DNA of 64,000 nt from Ideonella sp. (GTDB taxonomy: Bacteria > Pseudomonadota > Gammaproteobacteria > Burkholderiales > Burkholderiaceae_C): positions 744,001 through 808,000 of the forward strand of contig JADKIA010000004.1 of NCBI GenBank assembly GCA_016721465.1, written 5' to 3'. The position numbers were made by a program, and so were the translations under genes. The notes under the pieces were generated by a model. The model ran no database searches and had not been told where the DNA came from. It saw only the letters and a list, made by a program, of their open reading frames with translations. Below, in pieces: positions 16,548 to 23,975 of the stretch (positions are counted from its first letter, which is position 1; every line of letters starts with the position of its first letter).

Positions 16548-16556
16548 GATATCACT
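16545..16556. promoter_or_regulatory. 12-bp perfect palindrome overlapping -10/+1 (probable operator)
   Basis: AGTGATATCACT is a perfect 12-bp palindrome at the -10/start region of the SPFH promoter, where a bound repressor would block RNA polymerase. A second imperfect inverted repeat (TTTGA, 2 nt, TCAAA) follows at 16556-16567. The binding protein is unknown. The Arc-like protein encoded at 17,503 and GntR-type factors are candidates. Confidence 0.5.
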
Positions 16557-16577
16557 TTGATGTCAAAGGAGATCTGC

Positions 16578-17468
16578 ATGATGGTTCAATCCAGACGCCA
16601 TGAGACGGCAGCCACCACGGGCAACGGCTATGTGATGGCGGCCCTGGGCATGCTGTGCATTGCCGGCGGCGTGGGCATGCTCGTGGCCAGGTTGGCGGTG
16701 GGTGGCGTGGGGGTGGTGGCGATGGCAGTGCTGCTGATCTGCGGCGGCTTGCTGCTGGCCGGGATGTACATGCTGCAGCCCAACGAGGCGGCCATCCTGA
16801 CGCTGTTTGGCCAATACGTGGGCACCGATCGCCACGAGGGCCTGCGCTGGGCCAACCCGTTCTATCGGCACCGCAAGCTCTCGCTGCGCGCCCGCAATCT
16901 GAATGCCCCGACGCTCAAGGTGAACGACAAGCGCGGCAACCCGGTGGAGATCGGCGCGGTGGTGGTCTGGCGCGTGAGCGACACGGCGCAGGCCCTGTTC
17001 GATGTCGATGATTTCGAACGTTATGTCGGTGTGCAGGCCGAGGCCGCCATCCGCCACCTGGCCTCGCGCTACGCCTACGACGACGGCGAGGACCTGGCCG
17101 CCGGCGAGCACACGCTGCGTGGCGGACTGGACGAGGTGTCGCAAGCCTTGCGCGAGGAATTGCAGAAGCGCTTCGAGGCCGCCGGCGTGGAGGTGCTTGA
17201 CGCCAAGATCAGCCACCTGGCCTACTCGCCCGAGATTGCCCAGGTGATGCTGCGCCGGCAGCAGGCCGAGGCCATCATCAGCGCGCGATCCAAGATCGTG
17301 CACGGCGCAGTGAGCATGGTCGAGGCCGCGCTCAAGGCCTTGTATGAACGCGACATCGTCACACTGGACGACGAGCGCAAGGCCGCGATGGTGAGCAACC
17401 TGCTGGTGGTGCTGTGCTCGGACAAGGATGCGCAGCCCATCATCAACACCGGCACGCTCTACAACTGA
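16578..17468 (+). CDS. SPFH/Band 7 domain membrane protein
   Basis: The 296-aa protein has a cytoplasmic N-terminal tail, two hydrophobic segments (about 24-44 and 48-66) and a Band 7/SPFH domain. Visible SPFH features are LQPNEAAILTLFGQYVGT, LRWANPFYR, VNDKRGNPVEIGAVVVWRV and a helical segment LAYSPEIAQVMLRRQQAEAI. SPFH proteins oligomerise at membranes and organise microdomains or proteases. The start is fixed by AAGGAG 6 nt before ATG 16578; ATG 16581 follows at once. The adjacent Arc-like gene is 34 nt downstream. SPFH plus a small ribbon-helix-helix protein is a pairing I recall from other proteobacteria, but its role is not established. Confidence 0.88.
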   Translation: MMVQSRRHETAATTGNGYVMAALGMLCIAGGVGMLVARLAVGGVGVVAMAVLLICGGLLLAGMYMLQPNEAAILTLFGQYVGTDRHEGLRWANPFYRHRKLSLRARNLNAPTLKVNDKRGNPVEIGAVVVWRVSDTAQALFDVDDFERYVGVQAEAAIRHLASRYAYDDGEDLAAGEHTLRGGLDEVSQALREELQKRFEAAGVEVLDAKISHLAYSPEIAQVMLRRQQAEAIISARSKIVHGAVSMVEAALKALYERDIVTLDDERKAAMVSNLLVVLCSDKDAQPIINTGTLYN

Positions 17469-17502
17469 GGCACCGGCGGTTCAGACACGGCGGCGCTGCA
17501 TC

Positions 17503-17700
17503 ATGGCCAGCCCTGACAAGAAGGCGTTCGCGTTGCGCATCGATCCGGCCCTGTGGGCCGAGGTGGAGCGCCTGGCCGCGCAAGAGCTGCGCAGCGCCAA
17601 CGCCCAGGTCGAATACCTGTTGCGCGAGGCCCTGGCGCGGCGTGGGCGGCTGCCCGAGTCGATGAGCGGCCTGAAGAAGCCGGGGCCCGGCAAGGATTGA
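17503..17700 (+). CDS. Arc/CopG-like ribbon-helix-helix protein
   Basis: This 65-aa protein resembles Arc-type repressors. A beta-strand KAFALRIDPALWAEVERLA supplies the DNA-reading strand and the first helix. The second helix is LRSANAQVEYLLREALARR, and a short Gly/Pro/Lys tail follows. It lies 34 nt after the SPFH gene in the same direction and so is probably in its operon. It could repress the operon by binding the palindrome at 16545-16556, which is an inference. No toxin-like partner is visible, so an antitoxin label is not justified. Confidence 0.78.
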   Translation: MASPDKKAFALRIDPALWAEVERLAAQELRSANAQVEYLLREALARRGRLPESMSGLKKPGPGKD

Positions 17701-17710
17701 GGGCGCCGCC

Positions 17711-17716
17711 TACACT
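17711..17716 (+). promoter_or_regulatory. -10-like hexamer of the MsbA-like exporter gene
   Basis: TACACT lies 8 nt before the ATG at 17725 with no Shine-Dalgarno between them. If used, the transcript would be leaderless. No convincing -35 is present. Confidence 0.35.
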
Positions 17717-17724
17717 CGCGCCCC

Positions 17725-19596
17725 ATGCCGTCGCCCGAACCATCCTCCCAGCCCGCCCCCATCCCAAGCGACGCCGCCAAGAGCCGCCCGGCGGCCAAGC
17801 AAGTCAAATCCATCTCTGGTCTGCTGCCCTTTCTGCGACCCTATCGCGGCCGCATCGCGTTGGCGCTGCTGTTCCTGGTGATGGCTGCGGTGAGCACGCT
17901 GGTGTTCCCGATGGCGCTCAAATTGTTGATCGACGAAGGCGTGGTCGCCGCCGACCCGGCCAGCCGCGTGATGGCCCTGCGTGGCCACTTCCTCGCCCTG
18001 TTTGCAGTGGGTGCCGCACTCGGCCTGTTCTCGGCGCTGCGCTTCTACATGGTCACCTGGCTGGGCGAGCGCGTCACGGCCGACCTGCGCAACGCCGTCT
18101 ATGCGCACGTGGTGCGGCAAAGTCCGGAGTTCTTCGAGTCCAACGCCACCGGCGAGGTGCTGTCTCGCCTGACCACCGACACCACGCTGGTGCAGACCGT
18201 CGTCGGCTCCTCGCTGAGCATGGGCTTGCGCAACGCGGTGATGGGCATCGGCGCGCTGGCCATGCTGGTCGTCACCAACCCGTATGTGATGACGCAGGTG
18301 CTGGGCATCCTGGTGCTGGTGGTGCTGCCCAGCCTGTACTTCGGCCGCCGCGTGCGCAAGCTCAGCCGCGCCAGCCAGGACCGCGTGGCCGATTCCAGCG
18401 CCATCGCCGCCGAGGTGCTCAATGCCATCCCGGTGGTGCAAAGCCACACCCAGGAGGCGCGCGAAGCCCGGCGCTTCGATGCATCCACCGAGCGTGCCTT
18501 CGAAACCGCCCGCAAGCGCACCCTGGTGCGCTCGATGCTGGTGGCCTTCATCATCACCGCCACCTTCGGCGCGCTGCTGTGGGGCCTGTACCAGGGCACG
18601 CAAGCCGTGATCCAGAACCGCATCAGCGCCGGCCACCTGGGGCAAACCGTGGTGTTCGTGATCATCCTGGTGAGCAGCGTGGCGGTGCTGTCCGAGGTGT
18701 ACGGCGACCTGCTGCGCGCAGCCGGTGCCACCGAACGGCTGATGGAGTTGCTGTCGGCCGAGTCTCCAGTGGCCGAGCCGACCTCGCCCCAGCCGATGCC
18801 ACCCACGCGCGGCGGCTCGGCGCTGCACTTGAGCGGCGTGAACTTCCACTACCCCTCGCGCCCGAAGCACCCGGCGTTGCTGGATTTCAACCTGGACGTG
18901 CGGCCTGGCGAGACCGTGGCCCTGGTGGGCCCGAGCGGGGCGGGCAAGAGCACGGTGTTCCAGTTGCTGCTGCGTTTCTACGACGCGCAAAGCGGTCAGA
19001 TCCGCCTCGACGGTGTGGAGGTGCGCGCCACCTCGCTGCTGGCGCTGCGCCAGCGCATCGGCATCGTGCCGCAGGACAGCACGATCTTCTCCAGCACCGC
19101 GCTGGACAACATCCGCTACGGTCAGCCGGAGGCGACCGAAGCGCAGGTGATCGCCGCCGCCCGGGCCGCCTTTGCGCACGACTTCATCAGCGCGCTGCCC
19201 GAGGGCTACCACAGCTTTCTGGGCGAGCGCGGCGTGCGCCTGTCCGGTGGGCAACGTCAGCGCATCAGCATCGCCCGCGCGATGCTGAAGAACCCGCCGC
19301 TGCTGCTGCTGGACGAGGCCACCAGCGCGCTGGACGCCGAAAGCGAACGCATGGTGCAGGCCGCGCTCGAAAGCGCGATGGCCGACCGCACCACGCTGGT
19401 GATCGCGCACCGCCTGGCCACCGTGCAACGCGCCGACCGCATCGTGGTGATGGAGGCCGGGCGCATCGTGGACATCGGGCGCCACGACGAACTCGTGGCC
19501 CGCGGCGGGCTCTATGCGCGGCTGGCGGCCATGCAATTCGGCATGGAGGCGCCGGAGGGCGCGATCGTGGCCGGCCCGGCGCCAGCGAACGCATAA
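17725..19596 (+). CDS. ABC exporter, fused membrane and ATPase domains (MsbA-like)
   Basis: A 623-aa half-transporter that would act as a homodimer in the inner membrane. Residues about 35-330 form the six-helix ABC transmembrane domain, with the typical GEVLSRLTTDTTLVQ coupling region. The ATPase domain follows from about 375: Walker A GPSGAGKST, Q-loop IVPQD, signature LSGGQRQR, Walker B LLLLDEATSALD and switch His in IAHRLATV. This is the lipid A/multidrug (ABCB) class. An MsbA role in flipping lipid A is possible, but lpxK is not nearby and the N-terminal Pro/Ser tail is unlike MsbA. A 10-bp hairpin sits just after its stop, before thyA. Confidence 0.88.
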   Translation: MPSPEPSSQPAPIPSDAAKSRPAAKQVKSISGLLPFLRPYRGRIALALLFLVMAAVSTLVFPMALKLLIDEGVVAADPASRVMALRGHFLALFAVGAALGLFSALRFYMVTWLGERVTADLRNAVYAHVVRQSPEFFESNATGEVLSRLTTDTTLVQTVVGSSLSMGLRNAVMGIGALAMLVVTNPYVMTQVLGILVLVVLPSLYFGRRVRKLSRASQDRVADSSAIAAEVLNAIPVVQSHTQEAREARRFDASTERAFETARKRTLVRSMLVAFIITATFGALLWGLYQGTQAVIQNRISAGHLGQTVVFVIILVSSVAVLSEVYGDLLRAAGATERLMELLSAESPVAEPTSPQPMPPTRGGSALHLSGVNFHYPSRPKHPALLDFNLDVRPGETVALVGPSGAGKSTVFQLLLRFYDAQSGQIRLDGVEVRATSLLALRQRIGIVPQDSTIFSSTALDNIRYGQPEATEAQVIAAARAAFAHDFISALPEGYHSFLGERGVRLSGGQRQRISIARAMLKNPPLLLLDEATSALDAESERMVQAALESAMADRTTLVIAHRLATVQRADRIVVMEAGRIVDIGRHDELVARGGLYARLAAMQFGMEAPEGAIVAGPAPANA

Positions 19597-19600
19597 TTCC

Positions 19601-19625
19601 GGGCGCTGCGCTCAGCGCAGCGCCC
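19601..19625. promoter_or_regulatory. Strong hairpin between exporter gene and thyA
   Basis: Arms GGGCGCTGCG (19601-19610) and CGCAGCGCCC (19616-19625) pair perfectly over 10 bp with a 5-nt loop. There is no T-run on either side. A CATAAT hexamer at about 19592-19597 could start transcription just before it, placing the hairpin at the 5' end of the thyA mRNA. Terminator, leader structure and protein site are all possible. Confidence 0.4.
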
Positions 19626-19641
19626 GTCACGAGACCCGCGA

Positions 19642-20463
19642 ATGAACCAGCCCACACGACGCCCCGTGCGCAACCAATACGAAGACTTCATGCGTCATGT
19701 GTTCGAGCACGGCGTGGCCAAGGGCGACCGCACCGGCACCGGCACACGCAGCGTGTTCGGCCACCAGATGCGCTTCGACCTGCATGAAGGCTTCCCCTTG
19801 GTCACCACCAAGAAGGTGTTCCTGAAGGCGGTGATCGTCGAGCTGCTGTGGTTCCTGCGTGGCGACAGCAACGTGAAGTGGCTGCAAGAGCGTGGCTGCA
19901 CGATCTGGGATGAATGGGCGCGCGAGGACGGCGACCTGGGGCCGGTCTACGGCGTGCAGTGGCGCAACTGGCCCACGCCCGATGGCCGTCACATCGACCA
20001 GATCGCCGAGGTGATCCAGCAGCTCAAGACCAACCCCGACTCGCGCCGCATCATCGTCAGCGCCTGGAACGTGGCCGACTTGCCGAAGATGGCGCTGATG
20101 CCCTGCCACGCCTTCTTCCAGTTCTACGTTGCGGACGGAAGGCTGAGTTGCCAGCTCTACCAGCGCAGCGCCGACATCTTCCTCGGCGTGCCCTTCAACA
20201 TCGCCAGCTATGCGCTGCTCACCCACATGCTGGCGCAGCAATGCGATCTGGATGTGGGCGAGCTCATCTGGACCGGCGGTGACTGCCACATCTACGACAA
20301 CCACGTGGAGCAGGTGCAGACCCAGTTGCAGCGCACGCCCTTGCCTTACCCAGTGCTGAAGATCGGCCGCAGGCCGGCATCCCTGTTCGAGTACGAGGTC
20401 GCTGACTTTGAAGTGCAGGACTATCAGCACCACCCGGCCATCAAGGCGCCGGTGGCGGTATGA
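19642..20463 (+). CDS. thyA: Thymidylate synthase ThyA
   Basis: ThyA methylates dUMP to dTMP using methylene-THF, which becomes dihydrofolate. The 273-aa protein has the N-terminal RTGTGTRSVFGHQMRFDL block with the phosphate-binding Arg and LWFLRGDSNVKWL. The catalytic Cys is C155 in ALMPCHAFFQFY, followed by QRSADIFLGVPFNIASYALL and HIYDNHVEQ. Residues and length are standard. folA starts on its stop codon (ATGA), which ties together the two enzymes of the thymidylate cycle. Confidence 0.98.
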   Translation: MNQPTRRPVRNQYEDFMRHVFEHGVAKGDRTGTGTRSVFGHQMRFDLHEGFPLVTTKKVFLKAVIVELLWFLRGDSNVKWLQERGCTIWDEWAREDGDLGPVYGVQWRNWPTPDGRHIDQIAEVIQQLKTNPDSRRIIVSAWNVADLPKMALMPCHAFFQFYVADGRLSCQLYQRSADIFLGVPFNIASYALLTHMLAQQCDLDVGELIWTGGDCHIYDNHVEQVQTQLQRTPLPYPVLKIGRRPASLFEYEVADFEVQDYQHHPAIKAPVAV

Positions 20464-20963
20464 GCACCTTGTCGCTGATTGCAGCAGTGGCGCGCAACGG
20501 CACCGTGGGCGTCCGCAACCGGTTGCCCTGGCACCTGCCGCAGGACATGGCGCACTTTCGCGCCGCCACGCTGGGCTGCCCGGTGATCATGGGACGCAAG
20601 ACCTGGGACTCGCTGCCCGAACGCTTTCGCCCGCTGCCCGGACGTCACAACATTGTCGTCACACGCCAGCAGAATTGGCACGCCTCGGGTGCCACGGCGG
20701 TGCATGACTTGCCTGCAGCGCTGGCTGCGGCGGCGCCGGCACCCAAGGTGTTCGTGATCGGCGGTGCGTCGCTCTACGCGGCGGCTTTGCCCTTGGCCGA
20801 TGAGCTCATGCTCACCGAAATCGACGCCGACTTCGAGGGCGACGCCCACTTTCCCGCCTGGCCGCGCGAGCAGTTCGCCGAGCTGCGGCGCGACCAGCAC
20901 CAGGCCTCCACCGCCAACGACTTCGCCTTTTCTTTCGTCACCTACCAACGCATTCAGCACTGA
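20460..20963 (+). CDS. folA: Dihydrofolate reductase FolA
   Basis: FolA regenerates tetrahydrofolate from the dihydrofolate made by ThyA, with NADPH. The 167-aa product shows LIAAVARNGTVGVRNRLPWHLPQDM cut here to its key parts: VGVRNRLPWHLPQD with the Met20-type loop and the acidic residue after PWHLP. It also has IMGRKTWDSLP, the NADPH-binding VTRQ and VIGGASLY. All are typical of chromosomal type I DHFR. The ATG overlaps the thyA stop, so translation is coupled. Confidence 0.97.
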   Translation: MSTLSLIAAVARNGTVGVRNRLPWHLPQDMAHFRAATLGCPVIMGRKTWDSLPERFRPLPGRHNIVVTRQQNWHASGATAVHDLPAALAAAAPAPKVFVIGGASLYAAALPLADELMLTEIDADFEGDAHFPAWPREQFAELRRDQHQASTANDFAFSFVTYQRIQH

Positions 20964-20975
20964 GGAGCACGCCCC

Positions 20976-21554
20976 ATGTCAGGACACGGTTTTCACGTTC
21001 ACGGCCCGCACGACCACGAGTTGGAGCACGCCGCGCAGCATGGCAACAAGGACAGCTTCGCCGGCATGATCGCGGTGGCCACGGCCATCCTGGCCACCAT
21101 CGGCGCGCTGTTCTCCTACATGGGCGGCCTCACTCAGGCCAACGCCGGCCTGTTCAAGAACGACGCGGCCATCAAGAAGACAGAGGCCAGCAACCAATGG
21201 AACTACTACCAGGCCAAGAGCAGCAAGCAAAACCTGGCCGAACTGGCACAGGCCCTGGTGGCCGAGGACAAGAAGCACCTCTACAAGGATGAGGTCGAGC
21301 GCTACAAGAAGGAAAAGGCCGAGATCAAGACCGCGGCTGAAAAGCTCGAGGCCGAATCCACCGAATGGGACAAGCGGTCCGAGGCGCAATTGCACCTGCA
21401 CCACCGCTGGGCCCAGGCCACCACGGCGCTGCAGATCTCCATCGCGCTGGCCGCCATCGCGCTGCTCACGCGGCGCAAGTGGCTGGAATACGGGGTGTTC
21501 GGCGTGGCGGGTGTTGGTGTCGTGCTGGGCATCATGGCCATGCTGCACAAGTGA
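20976..21554 (+). CDS. DUF4337 family membrane protein with coiled coil
   Basis: The 192-aa protein starts with a His-rich cytoplasmic segment (GHGFHVHGPHDHELEH). A first hydrophobic helix (FAGMIAVATAILATIGALFSYMGG is the region, about residues 29-52) follows. A long charged helical stretch with KDEVERYKKEKAEIKTAAEK-like heptads spans about 70-140. Two hydrophobic segments form the C-terminus. This is the DUF4337 layout. It has a good Shine-Dalgarno (GAGGAG) and follows folA by 12 nt. The function of the family is unknown, and the His-rich end might bind metal. Confidence 0.82.
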   Translation: MSGHGFHVHGPHDHELEHAAQHGNKDSFAGMIAVATAILATIGALFSYMGGLTQANAGLFKNDAAIKKTEASNQWNYYQAKSSKQNLAELAQALVAEDKKHLYKDEVERYKKEKAEIKTAAEKLEAESTEWDKRSEAQLHLHHRWAQATTALQISIALAAIALLTRRKWLEYGVFGVAGVGVVLGIMAMLHK

Positions 21555-21571
21555 ACGAGCGGTCCACGGTG

Positions 21572-22420
21572 ATGGCTGATTCGAGCCGCCCGCTGCTTGG
21601 CAAGGTGGCGCTGATCACCGGTGCAAACACCGGCATCGGCCGCGTCACGGCCCGGGAGTTGGCGCGGCAGGGTGCGCAGGTGTTCATCGCCTGCCGCTCT
21701 GCGGCGCGCGCCCAGCCGGTGATCGACGAGCTTCGCGGCCTGGGCCTGGCTGGCAGCATGGAACTGCTGCCGCTCGATCTGGGCGACTTCGCCTCGGTGC
21801 GGGCCTGCGCCCAGGCCTTTCTGGCACGCGACCTGCCCTTGCACCTGCTCATCAACAACGCCGGGCTGGCGGGCTCGCGCGGGCTCACGGCCTCGGGCTT
21901 CGAGCTGGCCTTTGGTGTCAATCACATGGGCCATTTCCTGCTCACGCAATTACTGCTGGATCGCCTGCGTCAATCGGCGCCGGCCCGCATCGTGACCGTG
22001 GCCAGTCGCGCCCACAAGCGCGTGAATGGTCTGCAGTGGGACGCACTGCGCCAGGGCACCCGCACACGCACGGGCGTCCTGGAATATGGCGTGTCCAAGC
22101 TGGCCAATGTGCTGTTCAGCGCCGAGCTGGGCCGCCGGCTCGCGGGCAGTGGCGTGACCACCTATGCCCTGCATCCCGGCGTGGTCGCCTCCGACGTCTG
22201 GCGCTCGGTGCCCTGGCCGCTGCGCTCGCTGATGAAGCTGGCCATGATCTCGCCCGAGGAAGGTGCGGCCACGACGCTGCACTGCGCCACCGCCCCAGCC
22301 TTGTCCAGCGAGACCGGCCTGTACTACGACCAGTGCGCTCCGCGCCCACCCAGCGCGGTGGCACAGAACACGGCGCTGGCCGGCGAGCTGTGGCAGCGCA
22401 GCGAAACCTGGGTGCGGTAG
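21572..22420 (+). CDS. Short-chain dehydrogenase/reductase, retinol-dehydrogenase-like
   Basis: A 282-aa SDR with a Rossmann fold. It has TGANTGIG for NAD(P) binding, the ACRS loop, NNAG, a Ser in TVASRAH and the catalytic YGVSK. A C-terminal tail YYDQCAPRPPSAVAQ resembles the RDH/WWOX-like group of SDRs. The substrate cannot be read. The start is uncertain: ATG 21572 is used, while GTG 21551 would overlap the upstream stop (GTGA) and add 7 residues. Neither has a strong ribosome site. Confidence 0.85.
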   Translation: MADSSRPLLGKVALITGANTGIGRVTARELARQGAQVFIACRSAARAQPVIDELRGLGLAGSMELLPLDLGDFASVRACAQAFLARDLPLHLLINNAGLAGSRGLTASGFELAFGVNHMGHFLLTQLLLDRLRQSAPARIVTVASRAHKRVNGLQWDALRQGTRTRTGVLEYGVSKLANVLFSAELGRRLAGSGVTTYALHPGVVASDVWRSVPWPLRSLMKLAMISPEEGAATTLHCATAPALSSETGLYYDQCAPRPPSAVAQNTALAGELWQRSETWVR

Positions 22421-22465
22421 AACGCCGACCAGAGGCACATCCTCGAGCCCACCCAAGGCACTGCC

Positions 22466-23233
22466 ATGAAACTCGCCACCTGGAACGTCAATTCGCTCAC
22501 TGTGCGGCTGCCCCAATTGCTGGACTGGCTGCAGGCTCACCAGCCCGACGCGCTGGTGCTGCAGGAGACCAAGCTCACCGACGACAAGTTTCCGCAGGCC
22601 GAATTGGCCGCGGCCGGCTGGCGCAGCGTTTGGTTCGGGCAGAAGACCTACAACGGCGTGGCGCTGCTGGCACGTGAGGAAGCAAGCGACGTCGTGCGCA
22701 ACATCCCAGGCTTTGCCGACGAGCAGGCGCGCGTGATTGCTGGCACCGTGGCGGGCATCCGAATCATTGGCGCCTATTTCCCGAACGGCCAGGCCCCTGA
22801 CAGCGACAAGTTCGTCTACAAGCTGCGCTGGATGGATGCGCTGCACGCTTGGTTGCGCGCCGAGCTGACAGCTCACCCGCAGTTGGTGCTGATGGGCGAC
22901 TTCAACATTGCGCCCGAAGACCGCGATGTGTTCGACCCGGTGGCCTGGGCCGGCCAGATTCATTGCACCGACGCCGAGCGCGAGCACTTCCGCGGCCTGC
23001 TCGGCCTGGGACTGACCGATGCCTTTCGGCAATTCGAACAGCCGCCGCGCACCTGGAGCTGGTGGGATTATCGTAACCTGGCGTTTCGCAAGAACCAGGG
23101 GCTGCGCATCGATCACATCCTGCTCAGCCAGGCCTTGTTGCCCCGGCTTCAGGCCTGCCAGGTGGACAAGGCACCGCGCCGCAACGAGCGGCCCAGCGAC
23201 CACGCCCCGGTGGTGGTGGAGTTGGGCGCCTGA
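22466..23233 (+). CDS. xth: Exodeoxyribonuclease III (Xth-type AP endonuclease)
   Basis: This 255-aa EEP-family nuclease removes 3' blocks and cleaves abasic sites in base-excision repair. Motifs are MKLATWNVNSL, LQETKL (metal-binding Glu), GVALLAR, GAYFPNG, LMGDFNIAPEDRD, SWWDYR, LRIDHILLS and the catalytic PSDHAPV with its Asp-His pair. The 1:1 match of length and motif order to XthA makes the call firm. It is co-directional with the orphan gene at 23,341. Confidence 0.96.
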   Translation: MKLATWNVNSLTVRLPQLLDWLQAHQPDALVLQETKLTDDKFPQAELAAAGWRSVWFGQKTYNGVALLAREEASDVVRNIPGFADEQARVIAGTVAGIRIIGAYFPNGQAPDSDKFVYKLRWMDALHAWLRAELTAHPQLVLMGDFNIAPEDRDVFDPVAWAGQIHCTDAEREHFRGLLGLGLTDAFRQFEQPPRTWSWWDYRNLAFRKNQGLRIDHILLSQALLPRLQACQVDKAPRRNERPSDHAPVVVELGA

Positions 23234-23340
23234 GTCGCGTCACACATTGCGGTGAACACCGACGCGTGCCCGTGGCATGATTCGAAACCGAGCCTTGGCG
23301 CTTCGATTCCTTGCACGCTCTGTCCCGGCCGTCAGTCTCC

Positions 23341-23922
23341 ATGAGCAAAGTGTCGACCCAATCCATGCCGCTGGATTCCCCGCCGGGGACTGGCGGTGGC
23401 AAGGGCTTTGAGCCGCTCAGCTGGCTGCGTCGGCGACTGTTCAAGCCCCGAACCAAGCGGCCGCCGCGTGAAGCCATCACGCTGGTGGCCTTTCCGCCTC
23501 CGCTCGGCCGCGGCCATGCCCTGCGTCTGGCACATCGGGCCCTGCATGAACTGTTTGGCCAGCAAGAGGGATTGCGGCAAGTGCTGCCTCACCTGAGCTT
23601 GTTGGAACAGGCGCTGGGTCGCAAGGGCTCGAAGGCGCTGCGGCGGCTGCCGACCCAGGTGCTGCACCGGGCCCTTGAACAGCTGGAAGACCTGCAGACC
23701 AGCGAGAACCACGTGGACCTCGCCACGCTCCGGACACGCCTGGTCGAAACCCTGGCTCTGCGCAGCGTGATCACGCCGACCGACACCGGACCCGGCTCGG
23801 GGCCGGGCGTGCCGCTGTCGATGTTCGGGGTCGAGGTGCAGGAAGGCTCGCACTCGGCATTCAATGAGGCCGAGCGCCACTGGACCACTGCCGGGTCACG
23901 CCAGCCGCCGCGGCGGCAGTAG
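23341..23922 (+). CDS. Conserved-looking hypothetical protein, unrecognised
   Basis: A 193-aa soluble protein I do not recognise. It has a disordered N-terminus (SPPGTGGGKGFEPLSW), a basic patch (RRRLFKPRTKRPPRE) and a helix-rich middle. The core is LAHRALHELFGQQEGLRQVL to LVETLALRSVI, followed by a short tail. No signal or membrane segment is seen. ATG 23341 is used; TTG 23311 would add 10 residues. It is convergent with ntrC, with 53 nt between stops. Codon use and GC match the neighbours, so it is likely a real gene. Confidence 0.6.
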   Translation: MSKVSTQSMPLDSPPGTGGGKGFEPLSWLRRRLFKPRTKRPPREAITLVAFPPPLGRGHALRLAHRALHELFGQQEGLRQVLPHLSLLEQALGRKGSKALRRLPTQVLHRALEQLEDLQTSENHVDLATLRTRLVETLALRSVITPTDTGPGSGPGVPLSMFGVEVQEGSHSAFNEAERHWTTAGSRQPPRRQ

Positions 23923-23975
23923 TCGGCTTTTCGGCGCTCGCCTGAGCTGGCTTCCGCGTCGCCTGGATGACCTGG

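Noticed and set aside
17503..17700. Calling the Arc-like gene an antitoxin of a toxin-antitoxin pair
   Set aside because: The neighbour is an SPFH membrane protein, not a toxin-sized gene. No second small gene overlaps it.
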